A model generated the notes under the pieces. It had not been told where the DNA came from and made no database searches. It saw only the letters and a list, made by a program, of their open reading frames with translations. This document shows, in pieces, positions 17,295 to 25,794 of a DNA stretch of 64,000 nucleotides. The translations under genes were made by a program, and so were the position numbers. Numbering within the stretch: the first letter of the stretch is position 1; each line of letters begins with the position of its first letter. This DNA comes from Sulfotelmatobacter sp963788225 (lineage in GTDB: Bacteria; Acidobacteriota; Terriglobia; Terriglobales; Acidobacteriaceae). The stretch is from NCBI GenBank assembly GCA_963788225.1, contig CAWBGI010000003.1, positions 992,001 to 1,056,000 of the forward strand. The letters are read 5' to 3'.

Positions 17295-18709
17295 GCGCGA
17301 CCGCGGCACAACAATTCCTTCGGGACGCCGCCGTGAAATCTGCGGACATGGCGCACCGCGAAATTATTCGGCGCGGCATGGAGAGCTATGACGCGGCGCA
17401 TCTTAAAGGGCGGGCGCGAATCAACGACTGGGAAGCGGCTCGCGAAAGGTGCCAGGAGATCAAGCGGGACGCCATCAATCACCTTGATCGCTATCTGCTT
17501 CAGTTCGAAGAACAGGTGAAGGCGCGCGGTGGACATGTTTTCTGGGCCGCCAACTCGGAAGAGGCCTGCACGTATGTGAGGAATCTCGCCGTCGAGCGCG
17601 GTGTGCGAACTGTCGTGAAATCGAAATCGATGGTGACCGAAGAAATCCACCTGGGCCCGGCATTGGAGAAGGCGGGCATCAAAGTTTGGGAAACGGATTT
17701 TGGCGAGTTCATTGTGCAGTTGCGGGAAGAGGGTCCGTACCACATTGTTACGCCCTGTATGCATTTGAAGCGCGACCAGATCGCGACTTTGTTTCGCGAA
17801 AAGTTGGACCCAGGAGTGAACAGCGACGATCCCGCATATTTGATGACCGTGGCGCGCCGCATACTGCGCCAGGCTTTTTTTGAGGCCGAGATGGGCATTT
17901 CGGGTGCGAACTTTCTGGTGGCCGACGCGGGCGCGATTGCGATTTCAACCAACGAAGGCAATGGGCGTTTGTGCACCAGCATTCCGCGCATTCATGTTGT
18001 CGTCACTGGAATTGAAAAAGTCATTCCGCGGCTTGAGGATCTGGCGGTGTTGTGGCCGGTGCTGGCCACTTCCGGCACGGGGCAGGGGATTACGACCTAC
18101 GGCACGCTGATTGGTGGTCCGCGGCGGCCGGACGAAGTGGACGGGCCGGAAGAATTTCACGTGGTACTGGTGGACAACGGACGGAGCCAGTTGCTGGCCG
18201 ATGCCGAACAGCGCGAGGTGCTGCACTGCATTCGCTGCGGCGCGTGCCTTAATATTTGTCCGGTCTTCCGCCACGTGGGCGGCCACACTTATGGCACGAC
18301 TTATCCCGGTCCGATCGGCAGCGTGCTTACGCCACATCTGAATGGGATCAAGGAGTTCAAACATCTTTCGTATGCGTCGTCGCTGTGCGGGGCTTGCAGC
18401 AGCGTTTGTCCGGTGAAAATCGATCTGCATCATCACCTGCTGCAAAACCGCCGCAACGCTACCGAGGCGGGAGCAACCAGGACGAGCGAGCGGATCATGT
18501 TCCGGGCCTGGAGCCGCGCCATGCTGCATCCACGGATTTACGCGCTGGGTGGGTGGGCTGTACGCAAGGCTCTTCGGATTGCCTACGGCTTGGGACTGGC
18601 AGGTTCGGCTCTGGACCCGATGCGGGTTTGGAACCGGCATCGCACGCCGGTTACGCTGCCTTCGAAATCCTTTCGCGCACAGTGGAGAAAAGGCCTTGGC
18701 ACAAACTAG
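17291..18709 (+). CDS. lutB: L-lactate oxidation complex, Fe-S subunit LutB
   Basis: 472 residues. The GTG at 17291 overlaps the lutA stop by 4 nt and gives the family N-terminus. An LUD domain occupies residues about 60-300 (VKSKSMVTEEIHL, ADAGAIAISTNEGNGRL). Two 4Fe-4S motifs follow, CIRCGACLNICPVF and CGACSSVCPVKIDL, and a C-terminal DUF3390 region. It passes electrons from lactate to the respiratory chain as part of LutABC. Confidence 0.93.
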   Translation: MSATAAQQFLRDAAVKSADMAHREIIRRGMESYDAAHLKGRARINDWEAARERCQEIKRDAINHLDRYLLQFEEQVKARGGHVFWAANSEEACTYVRNLAVERGVRTVVKSKSMVTEEIHLGPALEKAGIKVWETDFGEFIVQLREEGPYHIVTPCMHLKRDQIATLFREKLDPGVNSDDPAYLMTVARRILRQAFFEAEMGISGANFLVADAGAIAISTNEGNGRLCTSIPRIHVVVTGIEKVIPRLEDLAVLWPVLATSGTGQGITTYGTLIGGPRRPDEVDGPEEFHVVLVDNGRSQLLADAEQREVLHCIRCGACLNICPVFRHVGGHTYGTTYPGPIGSVLTPHLNGIKEFKHLSYASSLCGACSSVCPVKIDLHHHLLQNRRNATEAGATRTSERIMFRAWSRAMLHPRIYALGGWAVRKALRIAYGLGLAGSALDPMRVWNRHRTPVTLPSKSFRAQWRKGLGTN

Positions 18710-19376
18710 CGCACAAACTGAAAACCCAAGCCGCGAGCGGATTCTGGAACGGATTCGCCGGGGATTGCGCACCGTTGTCGCCGGGCCTGCTGCGGTGAAA
18801 TCTGAGCGGGCAATCTTGGCTCCCGTCATTTTTGCGCCAATCGCGGATCCTCTTCAGAGATTTCAGCAGGAGTGCGTTGCCAACCTGATGGAATGCGTGC
18901 TCACCGCTGATTCTGCGGCGAGCGCGCAAGAGCTCGCGCAGGTTCTCCAGTCGCTGCCCGAAGGAGAAACGTTCGTGCAAGACCATCCCTCGCTGCGCCA
19001 GCTTATCGAACTGGCTGCACCGGGGCGGGCGATCCGCTGGTCCAGTCAAGGCGCGCCAGGCGAAGCGTCGCAGGCTACGGTCACGCTCGCGGATGCCCTC
19101 ATTGCACAAACCGGATCGATTCTGGTGACCGCCGCATGCGGCGGACGCGGCGCCTCGGTGATCGCGCCTTGTCACATCGTATACGCCACTGTGTCACAAC
19201 TCGTCCCCGATCTAGCCACAGCCCTGAGCCGTCTCGCTCAAGAAAGAAAACTCGACAGCAACTCGTTCGCCTGCGTTATCAGCGGCTCCAGCCGGACGGC
19301 TGACATTGAGAAGATTTTGGTGCAGGGCGCGCATGGGCCGCGGCGATTAGTCGTCATCGTAGAGAGCAGAAGCTAG
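18696..19376 (+). CDS. lutC: L-lactate oxidation complex, LUD-domain subunit LutC
   Basis: 226 residues starting at TTG 18696, which overlaps the end of lutB by 14 nt, with GGAGAAAAGG upstream. The single LUD domain shows TLADALIAQTGSILV and HIVYATVSQLVPDL, and it ends in the family pattern SRTADIEKILVQGAHGP. It is the third subunit of the L-lactate-oxidising complex. Confidence 0.9.
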   Translation: MAQTSAQTENPSRERILERIRRGLRTVVAGPAAVKSERAILAPVIFAPIADPLQRFQQECVANLMECVLTADSAASAQELAQVLQSLPEGETFVQDHPSLRQLIELAAPGRAIRWSSQGAPGEASQATVTLADALIAQTGSILVTAACGGRGASVIAPCHIVYATVSQLVPDLATALSRLAQERKLDSNSFACVISGSSRTADIEKILVQGAHGPRRLVVIVESRS

Positions 19377-19712
19377 CGCGCAGGAAAACAAATCGATAAA
19401 ACCAACTCCAGGAGCCTTAACGCTGTGCTGGAAGCATTGCTCCACCCATAACCGCGGCTGTGCTGCTCGAGGAATATTCTCCTATTGTTCGCCAGCGTTG
19501 GTTTGTTGGGCCAAAGCAGTTGCTCCCAGCTACAGGGTTTATTGGAGTCTGCAAACGCCTGCGGGGCAAGGCTTTCGGTTCTTTGCAAAAGTTGCGCGCA
19601 AAAATAAACCTCCCGCACTCCAAGGTGCATCTCAGGTGAGCGCTATTCTTCGTGGATTTAGGAGCACCCTCGTGACCTGTGGTGCCGGGCGGGGGCGCGA
19701 TATACACGGACG
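19377..19712. other. Gap after lutC with a degenerate REP copy
   Basis: 336 bp with no supportable gene. At 19414-19450 the words CCTTAACGC, TGCTGGAAGCA and TGCTCCACCC follow the layout of the REP-like element at 1503-1535 but the central stem is degraded. Confidence 0.5.
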
Positions 19713-20801
19713 ATGCGCTTCGATGCCAAATGCGCCCTGTTGTTGCTTCTGTGTGTTAGCGGCATTCCGGCAGCATCGGCACAACAGAGGCATAAGGGAC
19801 CGGATGGGCCTTACCGGGCCACCCGCGACGTTCAAGACCAAGGGCTGACTCTGGATGATGGGTTGGCGATTCTCAACGCCGCGCTCGATTCCCGTCATCA
19901 CAAGGGATTCTCTTCCGATTGCTCTCATTTCGTGCACGGCCTGTATCAGCGAGCGGGGTTCCCCTACGAATACGCGTCCTCGTTGGATTTATACGAGGGC
20001 ATCGACGAGTTTCGGCGAGTGGTAAATCCTCAGGCCGGCGACTTGGCCGTCTGGCGCGGACATGCTGGGATCGTAGTCAATCCAGGACAACACTCTTTTT
20101 TCAGTTTGCTGCGTTCGGGCCCGGGAGTCGATTCGTACGATTCGCGATATTGGAAGAGGCGGGGACATCCTCGTTTTTTTCGTTATGTGAAAAGAGCACC
20201 AGGTGACGCGCTGTCTGGTTCGCTACAAACAGCGAGCTTGAGTCCTGCCGTTGCGGAGCCTGTATCGGATGATTCAGAAGAACCCTTGGGCGAATCCCGA
20301 ACCTCCTGGCTCGCGACCAATAGTAGAGTTGTGAGCCCAGGTATGTCCCGCGTTCCGGTGGTGCATTCCATTCATCCCCAGCCGGATCAGGTCAGCGCAG
20401 CCTTCCTGCAAGCGTGTAGGGAATCAGAAGAGAACCTGCGCGGGCGGGACCTATTCAGGTCGGCTCAGCCGGTGATTGTGTTCGACCACTTCACGGTGAA
20501 CAAGGTGCACATCACTGGCAACGAGGGCTGGGCCGAAGTTCAAATCGATGAAGTGTATTTTCTGGTGGACGGTAAGGCGGAGGCGCGCAAGGGGCTGGAG
20601 CGGCAACGCTGGCCTCTGACCCGCCGCGACAAAACCAGCTGGGAGTTGACGGCTCCGCAGGGCGCGATCTACGTGCCTCAGCACATCGCGGTGCGCGTTC
20701 TGTCCCACCAACTGGCGCAACTCACCGAGGAACATCCCGAGGCCCGGCCGCAGCAGAAAGCTGAGTTGGCGCGAGTTCTGGATTCGCTGCTGCGGGAATA
20801 G
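19713..20801 (+). CDS. Exported NlpC/P60-like cysteine peptidase with extra C-terminal domain
   Basis: 362 residues with a signal peptide (CALLLLLCVSGIPAASA). Residues 60-150 follow the NlpC/P60 plan: Cys70 in SSDCSHFVHGLY and His117 in AVWRGHAGIVV, the latter after PQAGDLAVW. Such enzymes cut peptidoglycan stem peptides. After a Ser/Pro linker, residues 215-362 form a second domain (TVNKVHITGNEGWAEVQID) that I do not recognise. The fold assignment is from motif order only. Confidence 0.65.
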   Translation: MRFDAKCALLLLLCVSGIPAASAQQRHKGPDGPYRATRDVQDQGLTLDDGLAILNAALDSRHHKGFSSDCSHFVHGLYQRAGFPYEYASSLDLYEGIDEFRRVVNPQAGDLAVWRGHAGIVVNPGQHSFFSLLRSGPGVDSYDSRYWKRRGHPRFFRYVKRAPGDALSGSLQTASLSPAVAEPVSDDSEEPLGESRTSWLATNSRVVSPGMSRVPVVHSIHPQPDQVSAAFLQACRESEENLRGRDLFRSAQPVIVFDHFTVNKVHITGNEGWAEVQIDEVYFLVDGKAEARKGLERQRWPLTRRDKTSWELTAPQGAIYVPQHIAVRVLSHQLAQLTEEHPEARPQQKAELARVLDSLLRE

Positions 20802-20919
20802 CCGCGTTTTCGAATTAAGCAAGTCGGCTTTTCTTCGTTCCTCTCCGCGCCGCGGCAAGCCTCGCAATGGCATTCTCGGCGGCCGCGCCGCCATCTCAGG
20901 AACAAGCAGACTCCCGGCG

Positions 20920-20925
20920 TATAAT
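20920..20925 (+). promoter_or_regulatory. Consensus -10 hexamer 11 nt before the kinase start
   Basis: TATAAT ends 11 nt upstream of ATG 20937 and no Shine-Dalgarno motif lies between, so a near-leaderless message is possible. No clear -35 box. Confidence 0.4.
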
Positions 20926-20936
20926 CGCCCTCGTCT

Positions 20937-23900
20937 ATGGCACTGACCCCCGGCACGAAACTCGGTCCCTACGAGATTGCTGGTCTCCTCGGCGTGGGAG
21001 GCATGGGAGAGGTGTACCGGGCTAAAGACACAAGGCTACAGCGTATGGTAGCCATCAAGATTTTGCCCGCTCGTTCGTCTTCCGACCCAGAGGCGCATGC
21101 GCGCTTCCAGCAAGAAGCGGAGTCTATATCGAGGCTGCAACATCCCAACATCTGTGTGGTTCACGACATCGGTTCTCAGGACGGCGTTGACTTCATGGTC
21201 ATGGAGTTCATAGCCGGGCAGACCCTGGATAAACTGATTCCTCCCGGAGGCATGGCGACCCATTTAGCTTTGAAGTATGCCATCCAGGTTGCCGAGGCCC
21301 TCTCTTGCGCGCACGCCGCGGGCATCATTCACCGCGACCTGAAGCCCTCGAACCTCATGGTAGACGAGAGTGGCGTGGTCAAAGTGCTGGACTTTGGCCT
21401 AGCCAAACTTGCCGGCCCAGCGGCGGCAATGGACGCAACCAAAACCATGGCGACGATTCCGGGAACGGTCGTGGGCACCGTGGCCTACATGTCGCCGGAA
21501 CAGGCGGAAGGAAAACCGGTCGACGCGCGCAGTGACATCTTTTCCTTCGGTTCGGTCCTCTACGAGATGCTGGCGGCCAAAAGAGCTTTTGAAGGCCCAT
21601 CCGCAGTGGGGTTGCTGGCGGCGGTCGTGCGTGACGATCCGATGCCGCTCGCAGAAGTCAGGCGCGATGTTCCGACTGAGGTACGCCGCGCCGTCGTCCG
21701 TTGCATGAAGAAGGACCGTGAGGAACGGTATGCCACCGGCGCGGAGCTGTGCCGGGAATTGAAAAGCTGCCGCGATATCCTCTTCCCTGAGTCAGGATCG
21801 ACGCTGACACTGGCGAGGGCGGTCAGGGAAGCAAAACGGCCCTTGGTTTTGGTTCCGCTGGTGCTGGTGATTGTTGCCATGGCGACAGGAATTGCCTTGC
21901 TGGTCAAGCGTACTCGCGATGTACGCTGGGCGCGAGACGTAGCTTTGCCCGAGATCTCGCGCCAGGCCGAGCAAGGACCCTTTGGCGAATTTGGCGAAGC
22001 CTTCAGGCTGGCGGTCAAGGCTGAGAAGGCCATTTCCGATAATCCCGCTCTGGCTCAGTTGTGGCCGGTCATTTCGTATCAAACTTCTGTCGAAACCACC
22101 CCAGCTGGCGCCGAAGTGTACCGCAGGACGTACGGCGACGAGAGTGCGCCGTGGGAACTGGTTGGCCACACGCCGTTCAAAAACGTCCGACAGCCGCGCG
22201 GCAACTTTGTGTGGAAGTTCGAGAAGCCGGGATTCGGCACGGTTTTGCGGACCACGGCTGCACTGTTTGGCCGGTATCCACCGCCGACGGGCCAGCCTGT
22301 CGCGGCAAAAGTCACTCTCGATGAATCCGGGAAGATTCCTTCCGGCATGGTGCGGGTTTCGACGGAAAGATTTTCCAAGACGCTGTTTATCCCGGGTTAC
22401 GAGGGTCTGCCAGAGTTAGCTCTGAAGGATTATTGGATCGACCAATATGAGGTCACGAATCGGCAGTTCAAGGCCTTCGTCGATCAAGGAGGATACCAGA
22501 AGCGTGAGTACTGGAAAGTCGATTTTCGGCGAGATGGAAGACAGCTTTCGTGGGACGAAGCCATGGCAATGTTTCGTGATGCCGCGGGCCGGGCCGGGCC
22601 GAAGGACTGGGTCCAGGCCGAGTATCCCAAGGGGCAGGATGACTTCCCCGTGACGGGCATTAGTTGGTACGAAGCCGCGGCCTACGCCGAGTTCGCGGGC
22701 AAGAGCCTGCCTACCATCTACCACTGGAACCGGGCCGCGGGCCCGTTCTCGGCGGCGGCTATCGTGCCCTTGAGCAATTTCAGCGGTGCCGGGGTCTGGC
22801 CAGTCGGGAATAAGCGGGCCATGAGTCCCTGGGGCAATTACGACATGGCCGGCAATGTCAAAGAATGGGTCTGGAACGAAGCCGATGCCGGTAGACGCTA
22901 CGTGCTCGGCGGAGGCTGGGACGAGCCCGCTTACATGTTCGTCGATCCGGATGCGCAGTCGCCGTTTCTGCGTGCAGCCGACATTGGGTTTCGTTGCGTG
23001 AAGTACGTTGAGCCAGATGACTCTTTCCCGATTGCATCCGCGCCCATTGCTACGCCCCGACATGACCTGAGCAAGCTAAAACCCATCTCCGATGAATTGT
23101 TCCGCGCCCATCGCGGAGCGTACTCCTATGACAAAGTGCCGCTCGACGCCACCGTTGAGCCTTTTGGCAAGGAGGAGGAGGATTGGAGGACTGAGAGGAT
23201 CACCTACACGGCTGCCTACGGGCACGAGCAGGCCATTGCTTACCTGTTTCTTCCCAAGAAGGGTAAGCCACCCTTCCAGACGGTTGTCTTCTTTCCTGGA
23301 TCGAACGCGCTTCTGTTGCGAACCTTCTCGGTTTACCCGACGGCGGCATTGGATGGCATTCTCCGGAGTGGACGCGCGGTGCTCTATCCCGTGTACAAGG
23401 GAACGTACGAACGCGGAGACGGCATGGAGTCTGATGTAGCCAATACCACGAGCACCTGGCGAGACCACGTCGTCATGTGGGTAAAAGACGCTTCGCGGGC
23501 GATCGACTATGCCGAAACACGTCCCGACCTTGACCACGAGAAGCTGGCCTACTATGGGTACAGTTGGGGCGCTGCCATGGGTGCGATTGTGCCCGCCGTC
23601 GAGCCAAGGCTCAAGGTTTGCGTGCTTGCTCTGGGCGGGTTCGAGTTCGAGCACTCGCTTCCCGAAGTCGATACCTTTAACTTTGTCTCCCGGGTCAAGC
23701 AGCCAGTCTTGATGCTGAATGGACGCTACGACTTTTTCTTTCCTGTGGAATCGACCCAGGAACCGTTCTTCCGGATGCTGGGTACTAAGAAGGACCAAAA
23801 GAAACATTTGCTCTATGACACCGGTCACAATATCCCGCGTAACGAACTTATTAAGGAAACGTTGAACTGGCTCGACCGGTATCTGGGGCCAGTGAACTAG
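20937..23900 (+). CDS. Ser/Thr protein kinase - FGE/sulfatase-modifying-factor - alpha/beta hydrolase fusion
   Basis: 987 residues with three catalytic-type modules. The kinase domain (about 10-280) has the G-loop GVGGMGEVY (19-27), the VAIK lysine (41), HRDLKPSN (132-139) and DFG (152-154), so it should be active. One transmembrane helix follows (LVLVPLVLVIVAMATGIALL, about 300-320). The formylglycine-generating-enzyme-like domain (about 465-700) shows YWIDQYEVTNRQFKAFVD, DDFPVTGISWYEAAAYAEF, NYDMAGNVKEWVWN and GFRCVKY. The C-terminal hydrolase (about 730-987) has a nucleophile elbow GYSWGA, an Asp in NGRYDFFFP and a His in DTGHNIPR, a complete triad. The FGE and hydrolase modules would lie outside the membrane. 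Confidence 0.9.
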   Translation: MALTPGTKLGPYEIAGLLGVGGMGEVYRAKDTRLQRMVAIKILPARSSSDPEAHARFQQEAESISRLQHPNICVVHDIGSQDGVDFMVMEFIAGQTLDKLIPPGGMATHLALKYAIQVAEALSCAHAAGIIHRDLKPSNLMVDESGVVKVLDFGLAKLAGPAAAMDATKTMATIPGTVVGTVAYMSPEQAEGKPVDARSDIFSFGSVLYEMLAAKRAFEGPSAVGLLAAVVRDDPMPLAEVRRDVPTEVRRAVVRCMKKDREERYATGAELCRELKSCRDILFPESGSTLTLARAVREAKRPLVLVPLVLVIVAMATGIALLVKRTRDVRWARDVALPEISRQAEQGPFGEFGEAFRLAVKAEKAISDNPALAQLWPVISYQTSVETTPAGAEVYRRTYGDESAPWELVGHTPFKNVRQPRGNFVWKFEKPGFGTVLRTTAALFGRYPPPTGQPVAAKVTLDESGKIPSGMVRVSTERFSKTLFIPGYEGLPELALKDYWIDQYEVTNRQFKAFVDQGGYQKREYWKVDFRRDGRQLSWDEAMAMFRDAAGRAGPKDWVQAEYPKGQDDFPVTGISWYEAAAYAEFAGKSLPTIYHWNRAAGPFSAAAIVPLSNFSGAGVWPVGNKRAMSPWGNYDMAGNVKEWVWNEADAGRRYVLGGGWDEPAYMFVDPDAQSPFLRAADIGFRCVKYVEPDDSFPIASAPIATPRHDLSKLKPISDELFRAHRGAYSYDKVPLDATVEPFGKEEEDWRTERITYTAAYGHEQAIAYLFLPKKGKPPFQTVVFFPGSNALLLRTFSVYPTAALDGILRSGRAVLYPVYKGTYERGDGMESDVANTTSTWRDHVVMWVKDASRAIDYAETRPDLDHEKLAYYGYSWGAAMGAIVPAVEPRLKVCVLALGGFEFEHSLPEVDTFNFVSRVKQPVLMLNGRYDFFFPVESTQEPFFRMLGTKKDQKKHLLYDTGHNIPRNELIKETLNWLDRYLGPVN

Positions 23901-23929
23901 AGTTAGCTCGGGATTCCCCATGTTATAAT
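23901..23929 (+). promoter_or_regulatory. Promoter of the infC operon
   Basis: A perfect TATAAT (23924-23929) preceded by TGT, making an extended -10, lies 37 nt upstream of the infC start in the gap after the kinase gene. The -35 region (AGTTAG at 23901-23906) is weak, as is common with extended -10 promoters. Confidence 0.6.
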
Positions 23930-23965
23930 CTTTTATTCCCAGTCGCTTAGCGCGCGGAGGACCGT

Positions 23966-24667
23966 ATCGACAAACGTTTTATCCGAACCAATGACCGCAT
24001 TCGAGCCCGCGAAATTCGCGTGATTGACGATGAGGGTGGGCAGATTGGCATCATGCCTCCCTACGAAGCGCTCAAGTTGGCCCGCAGCAAGAACCTGGAT
24101 CTGGTCGAGATTTCGCCCACCGCGCAACCTCCCGTGTGCCGCATCATGGACTACGGGAAATATCTCTACCAGCAGGAAAAGAAAGAGCGCGAGGCCAAGA
24201 GGCATCAGAAGACGATTACCGTAAAAGAGGTCAAGTTCCGCATTAATGTGGACGACCACGATTACGAGACGAAGAAGAATCACGTGCTCCGCTTCCTCGA
24301 TGGAGGCGACAAAGTAAAGGCCACGATTTTTTTCCGCGGCCGTGAAATGACCCGTACGGGTTTGGGCCGGCAGATACTGGAACGGCTGATCAAGGACGTG
24401 GAAACACAGAGCATTGTGGAGTTCCGGCCGCGGCAGGAAGGCAACACTCTGCACGCGATTCTGGCGCCAAAGAAGACGGCGGCTGAGCGCGAGAAGGAAA
24501 GAGAACGGGAAGCCAAGCAGAAAGCGAAGGCGGAGAGAAAGCTGGCGCAGGAAAAAGAAAAGCCGGCGCCTGAGAAAGCGATGCCGGAGAAGCTGGCACC
24601 GGAGAGCGAGAAGCAGCCGGCGTCGGCCTCAGCCGCGGCGGCGACGAATCCAGCTTCGCAGGCTTAG
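23966..24667 (+). CDS. infC: Translation initiation factor IF-3
   Basis: 233 residues. IF-3 homology begins with DKRFIRTNDRIRAREIRVID, which requires a start upstream of the first GTG (24020). The best choice is an ATC at 23966 with GGAGG 5 nt before it; infC genes are known for AUU/AUC starts used in autoregulation. IF3_N (PPYEALKLARSKNLDLVEIS) and IF3_C (VKEVKFRINVDDHDY, FFRGREM) are complete. A charged Lys/Glu/Ala tail of about 50 residues follows the core. IF-3 binds the 30S subunit and checks the start codon. It heads infC-rpmI-rplT. Confidence 0.93.
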   Translation: MDKRFIRTNDRIRAREIRVIDDEGGQIGIMPPYEALKLARSKNLDLVEISPTAQPPVCRIMDYGKYLYQQEKKEREAKRHQKTITVKEVKFRINVDDHDYETKKNHVLRFLDGGDKVKATIFFRGREMTRTGLGRQILERLIKDVETQSIVEFRPRQEGNTLHAILAPKKTAAEREKEREREAKQKAKAERKLAQEKEKPAPEKAMPEKLAPESEKQPASASAAAATNPASQA

Positions 24668-24781
24668 CGGTTCGCCTGCTCATCTGTCATGAAGACGATC
24701 CGCAGTGCGGCGGTCTGCACTGAGATGGCGCAAGTCACGCTCACGATTCCAGAGCAATCGAAAGTAGCAGTTGAATACGCA

Positions 24782-24817
24782 CAACTGACGGCTGGCAACT
24801 GGCGGCTGGCAGCTGAT
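24782..24817 (+). repeat. 7-nt-period repeat before rpmI
   Basis: Tandem words related to CGGCTGGCAACTGG end 11 nt before the rpmI start codon. One arm only. The repeat lies in the infC-rpmI gap, so it is within the operon transcript. Confidence 0.55.
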
Positions 24818-24828
24818 ACCGAGGAAAT

Positions 24829-25026
24829 ATGCCGAAACTAAAAACGCACAAGGGCGCGGCCAAGCGCTTCAAGAAAACCGCCACCGGCAAGGTGAAACGG
24901 GGACATTCGCACTTGCGCCACATTCTGACGTCGAAGGACAAGAAACGCAAACGCAAGCTGGGCAAAGGTACGCTGGTCAGCGACGGCGATCTCCGCAAAG
25001 TGTTGCGGATGATTCCGTATCAATAG
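24829..25026 (+). CDS. rpmI: 50S ribosomal protein L35
   Basis: 65 residues, a full-length bL35: PKLKTHKGAAKRFKKTATGK with the basic HSHLRHILTSKDKKRKRKL segment. GAGGAAAT precedes the start. Its place between infC and rplT is the conserved order. Confidence 0.97.
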   Translation: MPKLKTHKGAAKRFKKTATGKVKRGHSHLRHILTSKDKKRKRKLGKGTLVSDGDLRKVLRMIPYQ

Positions 25027-25030
25027 AAGA

Positions 25031-25130
25031 ATTGTCGATCGCGTGATCGGGCGATTTCGCGATTGAAAATCGCGAGAAATACTTTTGAGGTTTTCAATCG
25101 CCCAATGGCTCAATCGCCCAATCGACAATG
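25031..25130. repeat. Inverted heptamer-array element between rpmI and rplT
   Basis: Two 39-nt arms (25031-25069 and 25092-25130) made of GCGATTG-type heptamers on the left and CAATCGC on the right, beginning ATTGTCGAT and ending ATCGACAAT. The intervening 22 nt form the loop. A long imperfect hairpin in the mRNA between two ribosomal protein genes is expected. Confidence 0.75.
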
Positions 25131-25223
25131 ATGTCGGGCGCGTGAAGAGGTCAGAGACCGCCGCAACGGCGGATCATCCTTACCTCCAGCCGCCAGTACA
25201 GAGAAAGCAAAAAGGAGAAAACC

Positions 25224-25580
25224 ATGCCACGTGTAAAACGCGGAACCAAACGCCGCGCCAAACGCAAGAAGATATTAGACCGCGCCAGCGGATACTTCCT
25301 CACTAAATCAAAGCTCTACCGCTCCGCCAAAGAGGCGGTGGAGCGCGGCCTCAAGTTCAGCTTTTCTGGACGCAAGCAGCGGAAGCGCCAGTACCGGTCA
25401 TTGTGGATCGTGCGGATCGGTGCGGCTTCCAAGCTGAACGGGTTGAGCTATAACCAGTTCATCCATGGATTGAAGAAGGCTGGCGTGGAATTGGACCGCA
25501 AGATTCTGGCGGATCTGGCGGTGAAGGACGCGGCGGCGTTTGCCAGTCTGGCGCAGCAGGCGAAAGCGGCGCTGGCGTAG
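25224..25580 (+). CDS. rplT: 50S ribosomal protein L20
   Basis: 118 residues, typical of bL20: MPRVKRGTKRRAKRKKILDR, KLYRSAKEAVERGLKFSF, RKRQYRSLWIVRIGAA. AAAGGAG precedes the start. L20 is needed early in 50S assembly and in other bacteria represses its own operon by binding the leader or intergenic mRNA. Confidence 0.97.
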   Translation: MPRVKRGTKRRAKRKKILDRASGYFLTKSKLYRSAKEAVERGLKFSFSGRKQRKRQYRSLWIVRIGAASKLNGLSYNQFIHGLKKAGVELDRKILADLAVKDAAAFASLAQQAKAALA

Positions 25581-25587
25581 GAGCGCA

Positions 25588-25643
25588 CTCAGATTCAGTA
25601 CTCAGCATTCAGCACCCAGCATTTAGCACTCAGCATTCAGTCT
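25588..25643 (+). repeat. 7-nt-period repeat after rplT
   Basis: About eight tandem imperfect copies of CTCAGCATTCAG-type words (period 7) directly after the rplT stop. Single arm. Confidence 0.6.
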
Positions 25644-25650
25644 CATCAGT

Positions 25651-25768
25651 TGTCATTTCGAGCCGCTCGCAGCCGCGCAACGCGCGGAGAGAGCGAGCGA
25701 GGAATCTGCTTTTCTGCTCGTGGCAAGGAACAGCAGATTCCTCGCCGCTGGCGCGGTTCGGAATGACA
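25651..25768. repeat. Large inverted repeat in the rplT-pheS gap
   Basis: Outer arms TGTCATTTCGA / TCGGAATGACA (25651-25661, 25758-25768) and perfect inner arms GCGAGGAATCTGCT / AGCAGATTCCTCGC (25697-25710, 25732-25745). The GGAATGACA end recurs three times at 62305-62371. It ends 26 nt before the pheS start, so it could act as terminator or attenuator between the ribosomal and synthetase genes. Confidence 0.7.
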
Positions 25769-25794
25769 AATCCGTTTCGCGTGCCAAGTAGGCG

